Shown here piece by piece: positions 8,042 through 16,415 of a stretch of DNA of 64,000 bases. Each line of letters begins with the position of its first letter. Within the stretch, counting starts at the first letter, position 1. Source of the DNA: Pseudomonas sp. SL4(2022) (GTDB lineage Bacteria; Pseudomonadota; Gammaproteobacteria; Pseudomonadales; Pseudomonadaceae); contig NZ_CP113060.1 in the NCBI RefSeq assembly GCF_026625725.1, forward strand, positions 991,001 to 1,055,000, in the 5' to 3' direction. The position numbers and the translations under genes were made by a program. The notes beneath the pieces were generated by a model, which worked only from the letters and a program-made list of their open reading frames with translations, was not told the origin of the DNA and searched no databases.

Positions 8042-8725
8042 ATGCGTACATCTCTGTTTACTGCCTCACTGCTGGCCTTGGCCATTGCCGCCCCGCTGGC
8101 ACATGCACACCAGACTGGCGACATCATCGTGCGTGCCGGCGCAATCACCGTTGATCCTCAGGAAGACAGCGGTAACATCGATCATGCCGTACTGGGGAAA
8201 GTTGCCGGCAGCGGCGCGACGCTGAACAGCGACACCCAGCTCGGCCTGAACTTTGCCTACATGGTTACCGACCACTTCGGCGTCGAACTGCTGGCCGCCA
8301 CCCCATTCAGCCATGACGTGGGCGTAAAAGGCATGCCAGGCGCTTTTGCCGGCCTCAACGGCAAACTGGGCAGCCTCAAGCACCTGCCACCAACCCTGAG
8401 CCTGGTGTACTACCCACTGGACGCCAGCTCGGCCTTCCAGCCCTATGTCGGTGCAGGCATCAACTACACCTGGTTCTTCGACACCAAACTGAGCAGCGAA
8501 GCGGAAGGCAAAGGCTTCAGCGGCCTGGACATGAAAGACTCCTGGGGCCTGGCCGCGCAGGTCGGCATGGACTACATGCTGACTGACAACATCATGCTCA
8601 ACGCTCAGGTGCGTTACATCGACATCGAAACCACCGGTACAACTTACTTGGCCGGTGACAAGGTTAAAGTCGACGTGGACGTAGACCCGTTCGTTTACAT
8701 GGTCGGCCTGGGCTACAAGTTCTAA
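8042..8725 (+). CDS. oprG: OmpW-family outer-membrane protein OprG
   Basis: 227 residues with a signal peptide ending at AHA (about residue 20), then an OmpW beta-barrel: start HQTGDIIVRAGAITVDP, middle LSLVYYPLDASSAFQPYVGAG, and C-terminal aromatic FVYMVGLGYKF for Bam-dependent insertion. OmpW/OprG forms a narrow eight-stranded barrel thought to pass small hydrophobic molecules. GGGAG precedes the ATG. The downstream epimerase-like pair at 8783-10595 corresponds to PA4068-PA4069 and the ABC cluster to PA4064-PA4066, so this is the PA4067 (oprG) position. A terminator follows at 8733. Confidence 0.9.
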   Translation: MRTSLFTASLLALAIAAPLAHAHQTGDIIVRAGAITVDPQEDSGNIDHAVLGKVAGSGATLNSDTQLGLNFAYMVTDHFGVELLAATPFSHDVGVKGMPGAFAGLNGKLGSLKHLPPTLSLVYYPLDASSAFQPYVGAGINYTWFFDTKLSSEAEGKGFSGLDMKDSWGLAAQVGMDYMLTDNIMLNAQVRYIDIETTGTTYLAGDKVKVDVDVDPFVYMVGLGYKF

Positions 8726-8732
8726 GCGACCG

Positions 8733-8773
8733 CCCATAAAAAAACCGGCCCTTGTGGCCGGTTTTTTTATGGG
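8733..8773. terminator. Bidirectional intrinsic terminator after oprG
   Basis: Eighteen-base perfect stem CCCATAAAAAAACCGGCC / GGCCGGTTTTTTTATGGG with loop CTTGT and T-runs on both strands. It serves convergent oprG and the epimerase-like gene. Confidence 0.93.
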
Positions 8774-8782
8774 TCAACAGAT

Positions 8783-9718
8783 TCATCCTTGCGCCAACAG
8801 ACGGCGCAAACCTTCGCGCATCGGCGTCGCAGTGGGCAATCGGTAATGTGCCTGCAAACGCTGGTTATCAGCCCGCGAATGACGAATATCGCCGGCACGC
8901 GGCGCCTGGTAACTCACGGCCGGCAAACCACCGCACAGCTCGCCGATCTGCGCCAGCAGCTGATTCAGACTGACCGCCTGATTCCAGCCGACGTTCACCG
9001 CCCCCTCAACCGCTTGCGGTGCAGCCAGCGCCTGGGTCAGCAGCACAACTAAATCGTCAATGTAGAAGAAGTCGCGGGTCTGCTCACCATCGCCGAATAC
9101 GCTGATCGGCAAGCCCTGCTGGACACGCTGGGTGAAGATGCTGATCACCCCGGAATACGGCGAAGATGGATCCTGCCGCGGGCCGAAGATGTTGAAGAAA
9201 CGAAAGATCGCCGGCTCCAGAGCATGCTGGCGGCGATAAAAGTCCAGGTAATGCTCACTGGCCAGCTTGTCCGCCGCATAGGGCGTTAGCGGCGCCTTAG
9301 GCGTAGTTTCATCAATCGCCAGGCCCTCACCATTGTTGCCATACACCGCCGCACTGGAGGCGAACAACACGCGCTTGACGCCGTGAACGCGCATGGCCTC
9401 GCAGATATTCAACGTGCCGACAAAATTACTCTGATGAGTCGCCGCCGGATCATCCACCGAGGCCTGTACGGAGGCCACCGCCGCCAGGTGCGCTACGGCA
9501 GCGCAGCCGGCAACCGCCTGCGCGACCGCAGCGGTATCGGCGACATCGCCCTCGATGAACTGCAATCGCGGATTATCCAGCGGCAGATTGGCCAACCTGC
9601 CCATCGACAGGTTATCCAGTACCCGCACGCAATGTCCCTGCGCCAGCAGCGCATCGACCAGGTGCGAGCCGATAAAGCCGGCACCGCCGGTGACCAGAAC
9701 AGGGCGAGAATCAGACAT
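8783..9718 (-). CDS. NAD-dependent epimerase/dehydratase (PA4068-like nucleotide-sugar enzyme)
   Basis: 311 residues, extended short-chain dehydrogenase fold. The Rossmann motif GGAGFIG is at residues 11-17, then FASSAAVYG and the catalytic YxxxK as PYAADKLASEHY, followed by FRFFNIFGPRQDPSSPYSGVI typical of UDP-sugar epimerases. It probably interconverts a UDP- or dTDP-sugar for an envelope glycan, but the substrate is not evident. The ATG at 9718 was chosen because it overlaps the upstream gene's stop by 8 bases; the frame continues to 9838 only as overlap. Likely co-transcribed with the next gene upstream. Confidence 0.87.
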   Translation of the reverse strand: MSDSRPVLVTGGAGFIGSHLVDALLAQGHCVRVLDNLSMGRLANLPLDNPRLQFIEGDVADTAAVAQAVAGCAAVAHLAAVASVQASVDDPAATHQSNFVGTLNICEAMRVHGVKRVLFASSAAVYGNNGEGLAIDETTPKAPLTPYAADKLASEHYLDFYRRQHALEPAIFRFFNIFGPRQDPSSPYSGVISIFTQRVQQGLPISVFGDGEQTRDFFYIDDLVVLLTQALAAPQAVEGAVNVGWNQAVSLNQLLAQIGELCGGLPAVSYQAPRAGDIRHSRADNQRLQAHYRLPTATPMREGLRRLLAQG

Positions 9719-10595
9719 GGCGGTAATAACGATCCAGTAGGCCCGGCAACCCCGAGCGCCAGGCACGCGGTTTGATGCCAAAGGTGTGGAGAATCTTCTT
9801 GCACGACAGCACGGCATGCTGCGGTTCTTCAGCGGCATCCGGGCGCGCGCTGTGCGCCTGCGGGCTCACTTCATCGACCAGGTTGCTGCGGAAGTTGCGC
9901 GCCTCACTGAGCACCGCCTGCCCCAGCGCCAGCGAAGTGGTCGCCTCATGCCCGCCGTAGTGGTAGGTGCCCCACAGCGGCGTCTGGCAATCAAGCTGTT
10001 TGAGGACGGCGAGAATCACCCGTGCGGCATCGTCGACTGGGGTCGGATTACCGCGGCGGTCATCGGCCAACAGCAACGGCTCGTCGTGCGCGGCACGCGT
10101 TAGAAAGCGTCCGAGCAAGCCATTGGCACTGTCATCCAGCAACCAGCCGAAGCGCAGCAGTACATGCCGTGGGCAGATCGCCCGCACGCGCTGCTCGAAG
10201 CGCCACAGCGCACGACCACGCAAGCCCAGCGGCACCGGTTCTTCCTTCTCACTGTAGGCAGTCGCCCGCGAACCATCGAAGACGCGGTAGCTGGAAGGCT
10301 GCAACAGGCGAATCTGGTGATGCTGACAGAGTTCGGCAAGGCGTTCGACAGAACGTTCCTGGACAGCAAACTGCGCCTCGCTGACCGCTTCGGCCTGAAA
10401 CCAGTCGAAGTAGTAGGCAAGGTTGATTAGGGCATCGGGGCGGGTGTCATCGAGCAACTGGGTCAGACTGGCAGGATCCCAGCCCGACTCCGGCGGTTTC
10501 GGCGCGAGAAAGCCAATGTCTTCCTCGGCACCGAGGCGGATCAAGGCCTGCCCCAGCGCATTACCGCCCCCCAGCAGCATCAGCCGCATACGCAT
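9711..10595 (-). CDS. RmlD-like sugar-nucleotide-binding protein (PA4069-like)
   Basis: 294 residues with an N-terminal dinucleotide-binding strand-turn (RLMLLGGGNALGQALIRLG) and regions similar to dTDP-4-dehydrorhamnose reductase (LLQPSSYRVFDGS, HVLLRFGWLLDD, GTYHYGG). The usual catalytic Tyr-x3-Lys is not recognisable; the equivalent region reads LRGRALWRFEQ, so it may bind rather than reduce a sugar nucleotide. It overlaps the following epimerase gene by 8 bases, indicating a two-gene operon. The start could also be the ATG two codons in (10589). Confidence 0.75.
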   Translation of the reverse strand: MRMRLMLLGGGNALGQALIRLGAEEDIGFLAPKPPESGWDPASLTQLLDDTRPDALINLAYYFDWFQAEAVSEAQFAVQERSVERLAELCQHHQIRLLQPSSYRVFDGSRATAYSEKEEPVPLGLRGRALWRFEQRVRAICPRHVLLRFGWLLDDSANGLLGRFLTRAAHDEPLLLADDRRGNPTPVDDAARVILAVLKQLDCQTPLWGTYHYGGHEATTSLALGQAVLSEARNFRSNLVDEVSPQAHSARPDAAEEPQHAVLSCKKILHTFGIKPRAWRSGLPGLLDRYYRHV

Positions 10596-10860
10596 GATCG
10601 AGCGCTAACTCAGCAGATCAGAACGATTGTGGACCCCACGAAACCGCCTAAACCGATGAGAACGCAAAATTGAATGCATAAAAATCAAAACCCTTCATAT
10701 CAACTTACCGAGGATAAAAAATAAACGTAACGAACAGGTGAAGAACACCTCTGAACCTAAGTAGAAACTTTACACCGTTTAGCTCCGACCACTGGCACGC
10801 GCCCGATCTCAGGCAGCATGATCGGCGATTAGCCAGTATCAAACAACACCATGGCCATCT
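10596..10860. other. AT-rich intergenic region without a recognisable gene
   Basis: Contains a notably AT-rich block (about 10660-10760) and a small hairpin AGGTG-AAGAA-CACCT at 10736-10750. It must carry the promoter of the minus-strand RmlD-like/epimerase pair, but no promoter is clear enough to place. With the adjoining LysR remnant it forms about 630 bases without an intact gene. Confidence 0.5.
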
Positions 10861-11079
10861 TTAGAGAACCGCTTCAAGCCCCAGACCGCCAAGATTAAAC
10901 ATGCAGCATTTGAGAATGCGACATTTACTGAGCCTGGAAAATGTCGAGCAAATCCAGAGCGATTCAACATGGCCGCTTGCCGGCCGGACGAGGAAAAGTA
11001 TCTCCGCTGCACCGGTCAGGTTGCGCTCGCGCATCAGCACTTCGACGATGTGGAATAGCGACAAGACGACCTTGCGCAT
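10861..11079 (-). pseudogene. Remnant of a LysR-type regulator (helix-turn-helix only)
   Basis: The frame opens with MRKVVLSLFHIVEVLMRERN and continues LTGAAEILFLVRPASGHV. This aligns by eye with the LysR N-terminal helix-turn-helix (typical D-L-N-L-L, M-R-E-R-N-L-T-R-A-A, Q-P-A-V-S-H-A-L). Key positions are changed (QPAVSHAL reads RPASGHVE), the effector domain is absent, and there is no ribosome site. It lies just downstream of the isochorismatase-family gene and may be the relic of that gene's former regulator. Confidence 0.6.
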
Positions 11080-11188
11080 GCCATTGCGATTCATGCACCA
11101 GCTCAAGAGCAATGTGCTCATTGCCGGCTTATTGGGGGGGAATACGCAGTGCGCGTTACCTACGTATCAAGTGGCGCACCAATCCAAG

Positions 11189-11214
11189 AGGCACCCACCC
11201 GAGGATAGGTGCCT
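11189..11214 (-). terminator. Possible weak terminator hairpin after the isochorismatase-family gene
   Basis: Inverted repeat AGGCACC / GGTGCCT with a 12-base loop just after the stop codon. There is no real T-run, so termination is uncertain. Confidence 0.35.
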
Positions 11215-11223
11215 GCCGCCGAG

Positions 11224-11850
11224 TTACTTGGTCAGCGCGGAGTAGCTGTTCATCAGATTGCGGTAGTTAGGAATGTGCTCGGACAGCAAATTACCCAGGC
11301 CTTCAATGTCATTGCGCCAGTCGCCTTGCAGCTCACAGGCAACAGCAAACCAGTTCATCATTTGCGCACCAGCGGCACTCATCCGACTCCAGGCTGCTTG
11401 CTGCACGGTGGTATTGAAGGTGCCTGAAGCATCAGTGACCACGAACACTTCGAAGCCTTCAGCCAGGGCCGATAAGGTTGGGAATGCCACACAAACGTCG
11501 GTCACGACGCCAGCGATGATCAGCTGCTTACGCCCAGTGGCCTTGATCGCAGCAACAAAACTTTCGTTGTCCCAGGCATTGATCTGCCCAGGGCGTGCGA
11601 TGTACGGCGCATCCGGGAACATCGCCTTAAGTTCGGGAACGATTGGACCATTGGGGCCCTGCTCGAAGCTGGTGGTAAGGATGGTTGGCAGCTCGAAGTA
11701 CTTGGCCAGGTCAGCCAATGCCAGTACGTTGTTCTTGAACTCGTTCGGCGAAAAGTCTTGAACCAGGGAGATCAGCCCCGTCTGATGGTCAACCAACAGG
11801 ACTACCGCATCATTTTTATCGAGGCGCTTGAAGGGGGTTACGGTGCTCAT
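11224..11850 (-). CDS. Isochorismatase-family (YcaC-like) cysteine hydrolase
   Basis: 208 residues covering the isochorismatase fold from end to end. The nucleophile is Cys120 in the conserved GVVTDVCVAF, the acid residue is Asp21 in VVLLVDHQTGL, and the cis-peptide region VVTD precedes the cysteine. YcaC-type members hydrolyse an unidentified amide or ester substrate. AAAGGAGTT precedes the ATG. It is the last gene of the minus-strand group running from 16062, separated from the MFS gene by 88 bases, so it may also have its own promoter. The lysine of the usual triad could not be placed with certainty. Confidence 0.88.
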   Translation of the reverse strand: MSTVTPFKRLDKNDAVVLLVDHQTGLISLVQDFSPNEFKNNVLALADLAKYFELPTILTTSFEQGPNGPIVPELKAMFPDAPYIARPGQINAWDNESFVAAIKATGRKQLIIAGVVTDVCVAFPTLSALAEGFEVFVVTDASGTFNTTVQQAAWSRMSAAGAQMMNWFAVACELQGDWRNDIEGLGNLLSEHIPNYRNLMNSYSALTK

Positions 11851-11938
11851 AGTTAACTCCTTTGAAGGTGAGATGGTGCTGCTACTGGCGGTCCACGCCA
11901 GCGTATTGTTTCGCTCGTAATGACGAGTGAAATCTGAA

Positions 11939-13528
11939 TCAGCCAGCCTGCGGGGACAGCAAGTGGCGGATCTGAATCGCGATACCTGCGGTTTGGAACT
12001 GCCTGGCCAGTGCCTCTATACGCTGCTCGGCGCGGGTGACCCGGCTATGGTGGCGCAGGTGCTCAAGCCAGGACTCGTCGAAGAAGAATTCAAACCAGCG
12101 CTGCGGGTTTTCCGTGTCCTGCACCAGCCCCCAGGAGAACGAGCCATTGCGTTGACGCATGCGCCGCACATCGACCATCGCCACCTGAAATGCCGGCCAG
12201 TGCTCAGCGGCGATGTCATATTCGAGCGTGACCATCACCGGCCCGCGATCATGCGCGTGCTCATCAACCAGCATCGGCACGGGCCAGTGCAAAGACGGTG
12301 CGAGGTCTTCAGCATCGGTCACCGGCAACTTGAAGCGTGCCATCGCGGGGATGCCGAGCAGCAAGGCCAAGGCGGCCGCACACAGGGCAAGCGGAATCGA
12401 GCTATGGCTGGCGACGAAGCCCCAGAGCACTCCGCCGCCCGCCATGCTGCCGAAAAACACCAGAATGTAGATCGACAGCGCACGCGCGCGCACCCAGGCC
12501 GGCACCGAGGTTTGCGCCGCCACTTGCAAGCTGGACAGCACGGCGATCCAAGCCGCGCCGCTGAGCAGCATTACCGGGATCAGTGCATACAGATCGCGAA
12601 CGAACGCCAGCGCGAGGATCACCAACGCGTATACAAAGCTGGCCAGCGCCACGAGCCAATCCAGACGGAGCAGGGGCCGTACGCGCGGCAGCACTAGGGC
12701 ACCGGCGACCGCGCCAACGCCCACACAGCCGAGCAACAGGCCGAAATCTGCAGCGCTGCCCCGCAACTCGCTTCTGACGATCAGGGGGAGCAGCGACATG
12801 CCGCCACTGGCACCAATAAAGAACGCCGCAGCGCGCACCATCACCGCCTGCAGCGGCCTAGAGCTGCGGCTATAGCGCCAGCCAACACGGATCGCGCCAA
12901 ACAGCCGTTCTGCCGGCAATACCGCCGAAGCGACCTCGCGCCGCCAGAACAACAGCACCGCGATCACCGCAAAGAACGACAACGCATTGAGCGCAAAGGT
13001 TGCCCAGGGGCCGCTCAGGCTGACCAGCACACCGGCAATAGCCGGACCAATGGCCCGCGCGACATTGACTCCGACACTGGAGAGGGCGATGGCCGCCGGC
13101 AGGTCGGCCTTCTCGACCAACTCGGACGTCACGGCCGACCACGCCGGCATCATCAGCGCGGTGCCTACACCCATACCGAGTGTCAGCAACAACAATAGGC
13201 TGACCGTTATCTGCTCGCTCAGCGTGAGTAAGGCCAACGTCATCGCCACGGTAGCCGTCCACACCTGAACCCATAAGAGGTAGCGGCGACGGTCGACAAT
13301 ATCGGCCAAGGCCCCTGCCGGTAAGGCAAGGAAAAACATCGGCGCGGAACCGGCGACCTGAACCAGCGCAACATGCATCGGACTGGCAGACAGCGAAGTC
13401 ATCAGCCAGCCTGCACCCACCTCGTGCATCCAGGTTCCGATGTTCGAGGCGATGCTGGCCAGCCACAGCCAACGAAACGTCGTGTATTTCAGCGGACTCC
13501 AGGCTGAAGCACTCGGTGCGCTGTTCAT
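11939..13528 (-). CDS. MFS exporter of the MFS_3 (EntS-like) family with C-terminal ABM-like domain
   Basis: 529 residues. A twelve-helix major facilitator core (about 1-415) begins WSPLKYTTFRWLWLASIASN and includes the loop motif DIVDRRRYLL. A soluble C-terminal domain of about 100 residues (from MVTLEYDIAAEHW through NPQRWFEFFFDESWLEHLRH) resembles an antibiotic-biosynthesis-monooxygenase fold, as known in MFS_3 proteins. The ATG at 13528 is 1 base before the amidohydrolase stop, implying coupling. It probably exports a small molecule related to the enzymes of this cluster; the substrate is unknown. Confidence 0.86.
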   Translation of the reverse strand: MNSAPSASAWSPLKYTTFRWLWLASIASNIGTWMHEVGAGWLMTSLSASPMHVALVQVAGSAPMFFLALPAGALADIVDRRRYLLWVQVWTATVAMTLALLTLSEQITVSLLLLLTLGMGVGTALMMPAWSAVTSELVEKADLPAAIALSSVGVNVARAIGPAIAGVLVSLSGPWATFALNALSFFAVIAVLLFWRREVASAVLPAERLFGAIRVGWRYSRSSRPLQAVMVRAAAFFIGASGGMSLLPLIVRSELRGSAADFGLLLGCVGVGAVAGALVLPRVRPLLRLDWLVALASFVYALVILALAFVRDLYALIPVMLLSGAAWIAVLSSLQVAAQTSVPAWVRARALSIYILVFFGSMAGGGVLWGFVASHSSIPLALCAAALALLLGIPAMARFKLPVTDAEDLAPSLHWPVPMLVDEHAHDRGPVMVTLEYDIAAEHWPAFQVAMVDVRRMRQRNGSFSWGLVQDTENPQRWFEFFFDESWLEHLRHHSRVTRAEQRIEALARQFQTAGIAIQIRHLLSPQAG

Positions 13529-13529
13529 A

Positions 13530-15509
13530 TCAGAAGGCAAAGCAGGAACAACCAAACGCGCCCCAGAACCCCTGGAAGTCGCTGATTGGCACTCTAGACA
13601 GGCGTGCCCGCTCATGGCTGTGTGCATGCACGGCACAGGCCCCTACGCACTGATGCACCTGGGCAACCAATGGTGCGGACGGCCGCCAATGCCCCGGAAC
13701 GTTGACCACTGGAGACCAGTCAGGCATCACCGGCAGCGTTGGCGGCGAGAGCGTGCCGAATTCCTCGGCGCCATACACCACCTTGCCATTGACGATGGTC
13801 AGAACCGACTCGATCCATTTGATTGCCTCGTCTTCGACGCTGAAGAAATCCGCCGACAGCGCCGTTAGATCAGCCAGCTGTCCCACCTTGATCTGCCCTT
13901 TCTTACCTTGCTCGGAGGAGAACCAGGCGCTGCCGTGGGTAAATAGTTGCAATGCGGTTTCACGGGGCAGGCCCTGCGGGTACAGCTCAAGACCGCCTAC
14001 GGTGCGTCCGCTAACCAACCAGTACAACGAGGTCCAGGGGTTGTAACTGGACACGCGGGTGGCGTCGGTACCCGCACCAACAGGAACCCCCTCGGCGAGC
14101 ATGCGCTGGATAGGCGGGGTCTGCTCGGCCGCCTGTTTCCCGTAGCGATCAACGAAATACTCACCCTGGAATGCCATCCGATCCTGGATCGCGATGCCGC
14201 CGCCCAGCGCACGAACCCGCTCAATGTTTTTCGGCGTGATGGTTTCGGCGTGATCAAAGAACCACGGCAGGCCATCGAAGGGGATGTCGCGATTGACCTT
14301 CTCGAACACATCGAGCATGCGCGAGATGGATTCGTCATAGGTCGCGTGCAGGCGAAATGGCCAGCGATGCTCGACTAGGTGGCGCACCACAGGCTCCAAA
14401 TCGCCCTCCATGCTTGCAGCTAACTCAGGACGCGGCTCGACGAAGTCCTCGAAGTCGGCGGCAGAGAACACCAGCATCTCGCCCGCACCGTTATGGCGGA
14501 GGAAGTCGTCACCCTGGTGCAGCTTGACCGAGCCGGTCCAGTTCTTGAAGTCAGCCAGCTCTTCTTTGGGCCGCTGGGTAAAGAGGTTGTAGGCGATGCG
14601 CACAGTGAGTTGATCGGCCTTGGCCAACTCTTCGATCACCGCATAGTCATCCGGATAGTTCTGGAAGCCGCCACCAGCGTCGATGGCGCTGGTCACGCCA
14701 AGACGGTTGAGCTCACGCATGAACTGCCGGGTAGAGTTGACCTGGTATTCCAGCGGCAGCTTTGGCCCCTTGGCCAGCGTCGAATAGAGGATCATCGCGT
14801 TTGGCTTGGCCACCAGCATGCCCGTGGGCTCACCCTTGGCGTCGCGCTGGATTTCGCCACCCGGCGGGTTGGGTGTATTACGGTCATAGCCGACCACCCG
14901 CAACGCCGCCCGGTTAAGCAGCGCGCGGTCGTATAGGTGGAGCACGAACACCGGCGTGTCCGGAGCGGCCTGGTTAAGCTCATCGAGAGTCGGCAGGCGC
15001 TTCTCGGCAAACTGGAATTCATTCCAGCCGCCCACTACCCGTACCCATTGTGGCGCGGGTGTGCGCTCGGCCTGCTGCTTGAGCATGCGCAGTGCATCTG
15101 CCAGCGATGGCACGCCTTCCCAACGCAGCTCCAGGTTGTAGTTGAGGCCACCCCTGATCAGGTGCAGGTGGGAGTCGTTTAGCCCGGGCACCACAGTGCG
15201 CCGCTGCAGATCAACCACACGGGTTTCACTGCCGCGCAGGGCCATGGCTTCGGCGTCGCTGCCCACAACGATAAAGCGTCCATCCTTGATCGCCACAGCA
15301 GTGGCATTGGGGCGGTCACGGTCGACGGTGTGCAGACATCCATTAAAGAGGATCAAATCGGCGCTCATGGTGCTCCCTTTGGGGTTTGAAGGTGAGAGGC
15401 CGGCAGCCGCTGCAAACGGCAATGCGGACCAAAGAGCACCCGCCGCGCCAATAACAGAGCTGCTGGCGAGGAACCTGCGGCGGGCGCGGTCTGTTTCATC
15501 ATTACTCAT
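13530..15509 (-). CDS. Tat-exported amidohydrolase (YtcJ-like, Amidohydro_3)
   Basis: 659 residues. The N-terminus has a twin-arginine signal (RARRRFLASSSVIGAAGALW). The amidohydrolase follows: composite beta domain (SADLILFNGCLHTVDRDRPN), metal-binding HxH in PGLNDSHLHLIRGG, later His in RLHATYDES and FFDHAE, and metal Asp in VPVGAGTDATR. The family hydrolyses amide or related bonds of an unidentified substrate. It sits 13 bases downstream of the ABM gene and 1 base before the MFS gene. A second in-frame ATG at 15368 has a strong AAAGGGAG upstream and would give a 612-residue form without the Tat signal. Confidence 0.87.
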   Translation of the reverse strand: MSNDETDRARRRFLASSSVIGAAGALWSALPFAAAAGLSPSNPKGSTMSADLILFNGCLHTVDRDRPNATAVAIKDGRFIVVGSDAEAMALRGSETRVVDLQRRTVVPGLNDSHLHLIRGGLNYNLELRWEGVPSLADALRMLKQQAERTPAPQWVRVVGGWNEFQFAEKRLPTLDELNQAAPDTPVFVLHLYDRALLNRAALRVVGYDRNTPNPPGGEIQRDAKGEPTGMLVAKPNAMILYSTLAKGPKLPLEYQVNSTRQFMRELNRLGVTSAIDAGGGFQNYPDDYAVIEELAKADQLTVRIAYNLFTQRPKEELADFKNWTGSVKLHQGDDFLRHNGAGEMLVFSAADFEDFVEPRPELAASMEGDLEPVVRHLVEHRWPFRLHATYDESISRMLDVFEKVNRDIPFDGLPWFFDHAETITPKNIERVRALGGGIAIQDRMAFQGEYFVDRYGKQAAEQTPPIQRMLAEGVPVGAGTDATRVSSYNPWTSLYWLVSGRTVGGLELYPQGLPRETALQLFTHGSAWFSSEQGKKGQIKVGQLADLTALSADFFSVEDEAIKWIESVLTIVNGKVVYGAEEFGTLSPPTLPVMPDWSPVVNVPGHWRPSAPLVAQVHQCVGACAVHAHSHERARLSRVPISDFQGFWGAFGCSCFAF

Positions 15510-15522
15510 GCACGTCTCTCCC

Positions 15523-16062
15523 TTAACGCGGGTTCAGCCAGGTGGCAAAAAACGCTGTTACCCTGGGCATAAACAGATAAACGACCAGTAGAACAATGCT
15601 CAAGGTGATCAGCGCGTTGCTGGTGAAATAGCCGCCCAACCAAGGGAGGCGGGCAAATAATGGCTGCCAGAGCGGAGGCACCAACAAGCTCAGCGGCAAG
15701 ATCACCAGAAAGGTGATGCAGACCTGCTTCCAGCGCGCCGGCCCCGCCACGGGGCTTGGGGTGAACCAGAATTCACGCCCGGCCTCGACCTGCGTTTGAT
15801 CACCGTCGGCGAGTAAAGGCCTTACCTCGTCGATCAGTGACCTCCGCGCACTGGAGTCCAGCCAGCATTGCAACTCGCCAGTCCCAGCGAAGCGCAGCAC
15901 ACAGACGAACTGCCCGGCATCGCGCATGACATTAACGCCCAGGTGCCCAGGGTAAGTGCTGGCAATCTGAGTGGTCCGGCGCAGCCATTTTTCGTAGGCG
16001 GCTTCCTGTCCCACCTTGACCCGGTGGCGCACAATCAGCGTCACGACTTCGAGCTCATCCAT
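15523..16062 (-). CDS. Antibiotic-biosynthesis-monooxygenase-fold protein with membrane tail
   Basis: 179 residues. An ABM domain (about 1-95; VTLIVRHRVKVGQEAAYEKW, CVLRFAGTGELQCWLDSS) is followed by two hydrophobic helices (about 112-130 and 148-167), as in COG3224-type proteins. ABM domains oxidise polyketide-like or haem substrates in some members, but many have no known activity. AGGGAGAGG precedes the ATG. It is the first gene of the operon-like set with the amidohydrolase and MFS genes, and divergent from a STAND-like regulator 353 bases away. Confidence 0.85.
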   Translation of the reverse strand: MDELEVVTLIVRHRVKVGQEAAYEKWLRRTTQIASTYPGHLGVNVMRDAGQFVCVLRFAGTGELQCWLDSSARRSLIDEVRPLLADGDQTQVEAGREFWFTPSPVAGPARWKQVCITFLVILPLSLLVPPLWQPLFARLPWLGGYFTSNALITLSIVLLVVYLFMPRVTAFFATWLNPR

Positions 16063-16415
16063 AACCTCTCCCTAAAGAAAATTGCAGCCGCGCTGCCAAC
16101 GGCACAGCTACAGGCGTTCCAAGGCCAGCATGGCTAAATACGACGAGCTGACTGCTGCTGGAAAAACGACCAGCGCTTGCTTAGCCCCATTGTCAGCGGT
16201 CGCTGGAAAGGGCGCGAGTTAAGGGTTGTTAATCGTCGTCACGACGCCTGCAGCGGTGTTTTTAACGACTTCAAAAATTCACCTATCCAACTGATTTATA
16301 TGTGTTATTTATTGTGCAAATTTGAATTTACGGAAAGTCTGAACAACATGTCGGGTAGTAGTGCGCAGCCCAGGCATACCCTCAGCTCAACACCGAGACC
16401 GATGTAGGAAAGGGC
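16063..16415. promoter_or_regulatory. Divergent promoter region between ABM operon and STAND-like regulator
   Basis: 353 bases without a gene, AT-rich from about 16265 to 16345. A perfect inverted repeat CGTCGT-C-ACGACG at 16234-16246 is a candidate operator. Promoters for both directions must lie here, but no -35/-10 pair is clear enough to place. Confidence 0.45.

Noticed and set aside
11224..11850. Siderophore (isochorismate) biosynthesis
   Set aside because: The hydrolase is YcaC-like rather than EntB-like, and no other genes for aryl-acid siderophores are present.
16177..16407. 76-codon frame in the divergent promoter region
   Set aside because: No ribosome site, composition unlike genes, overlaps the expected promoters; could not be supported as a gene.
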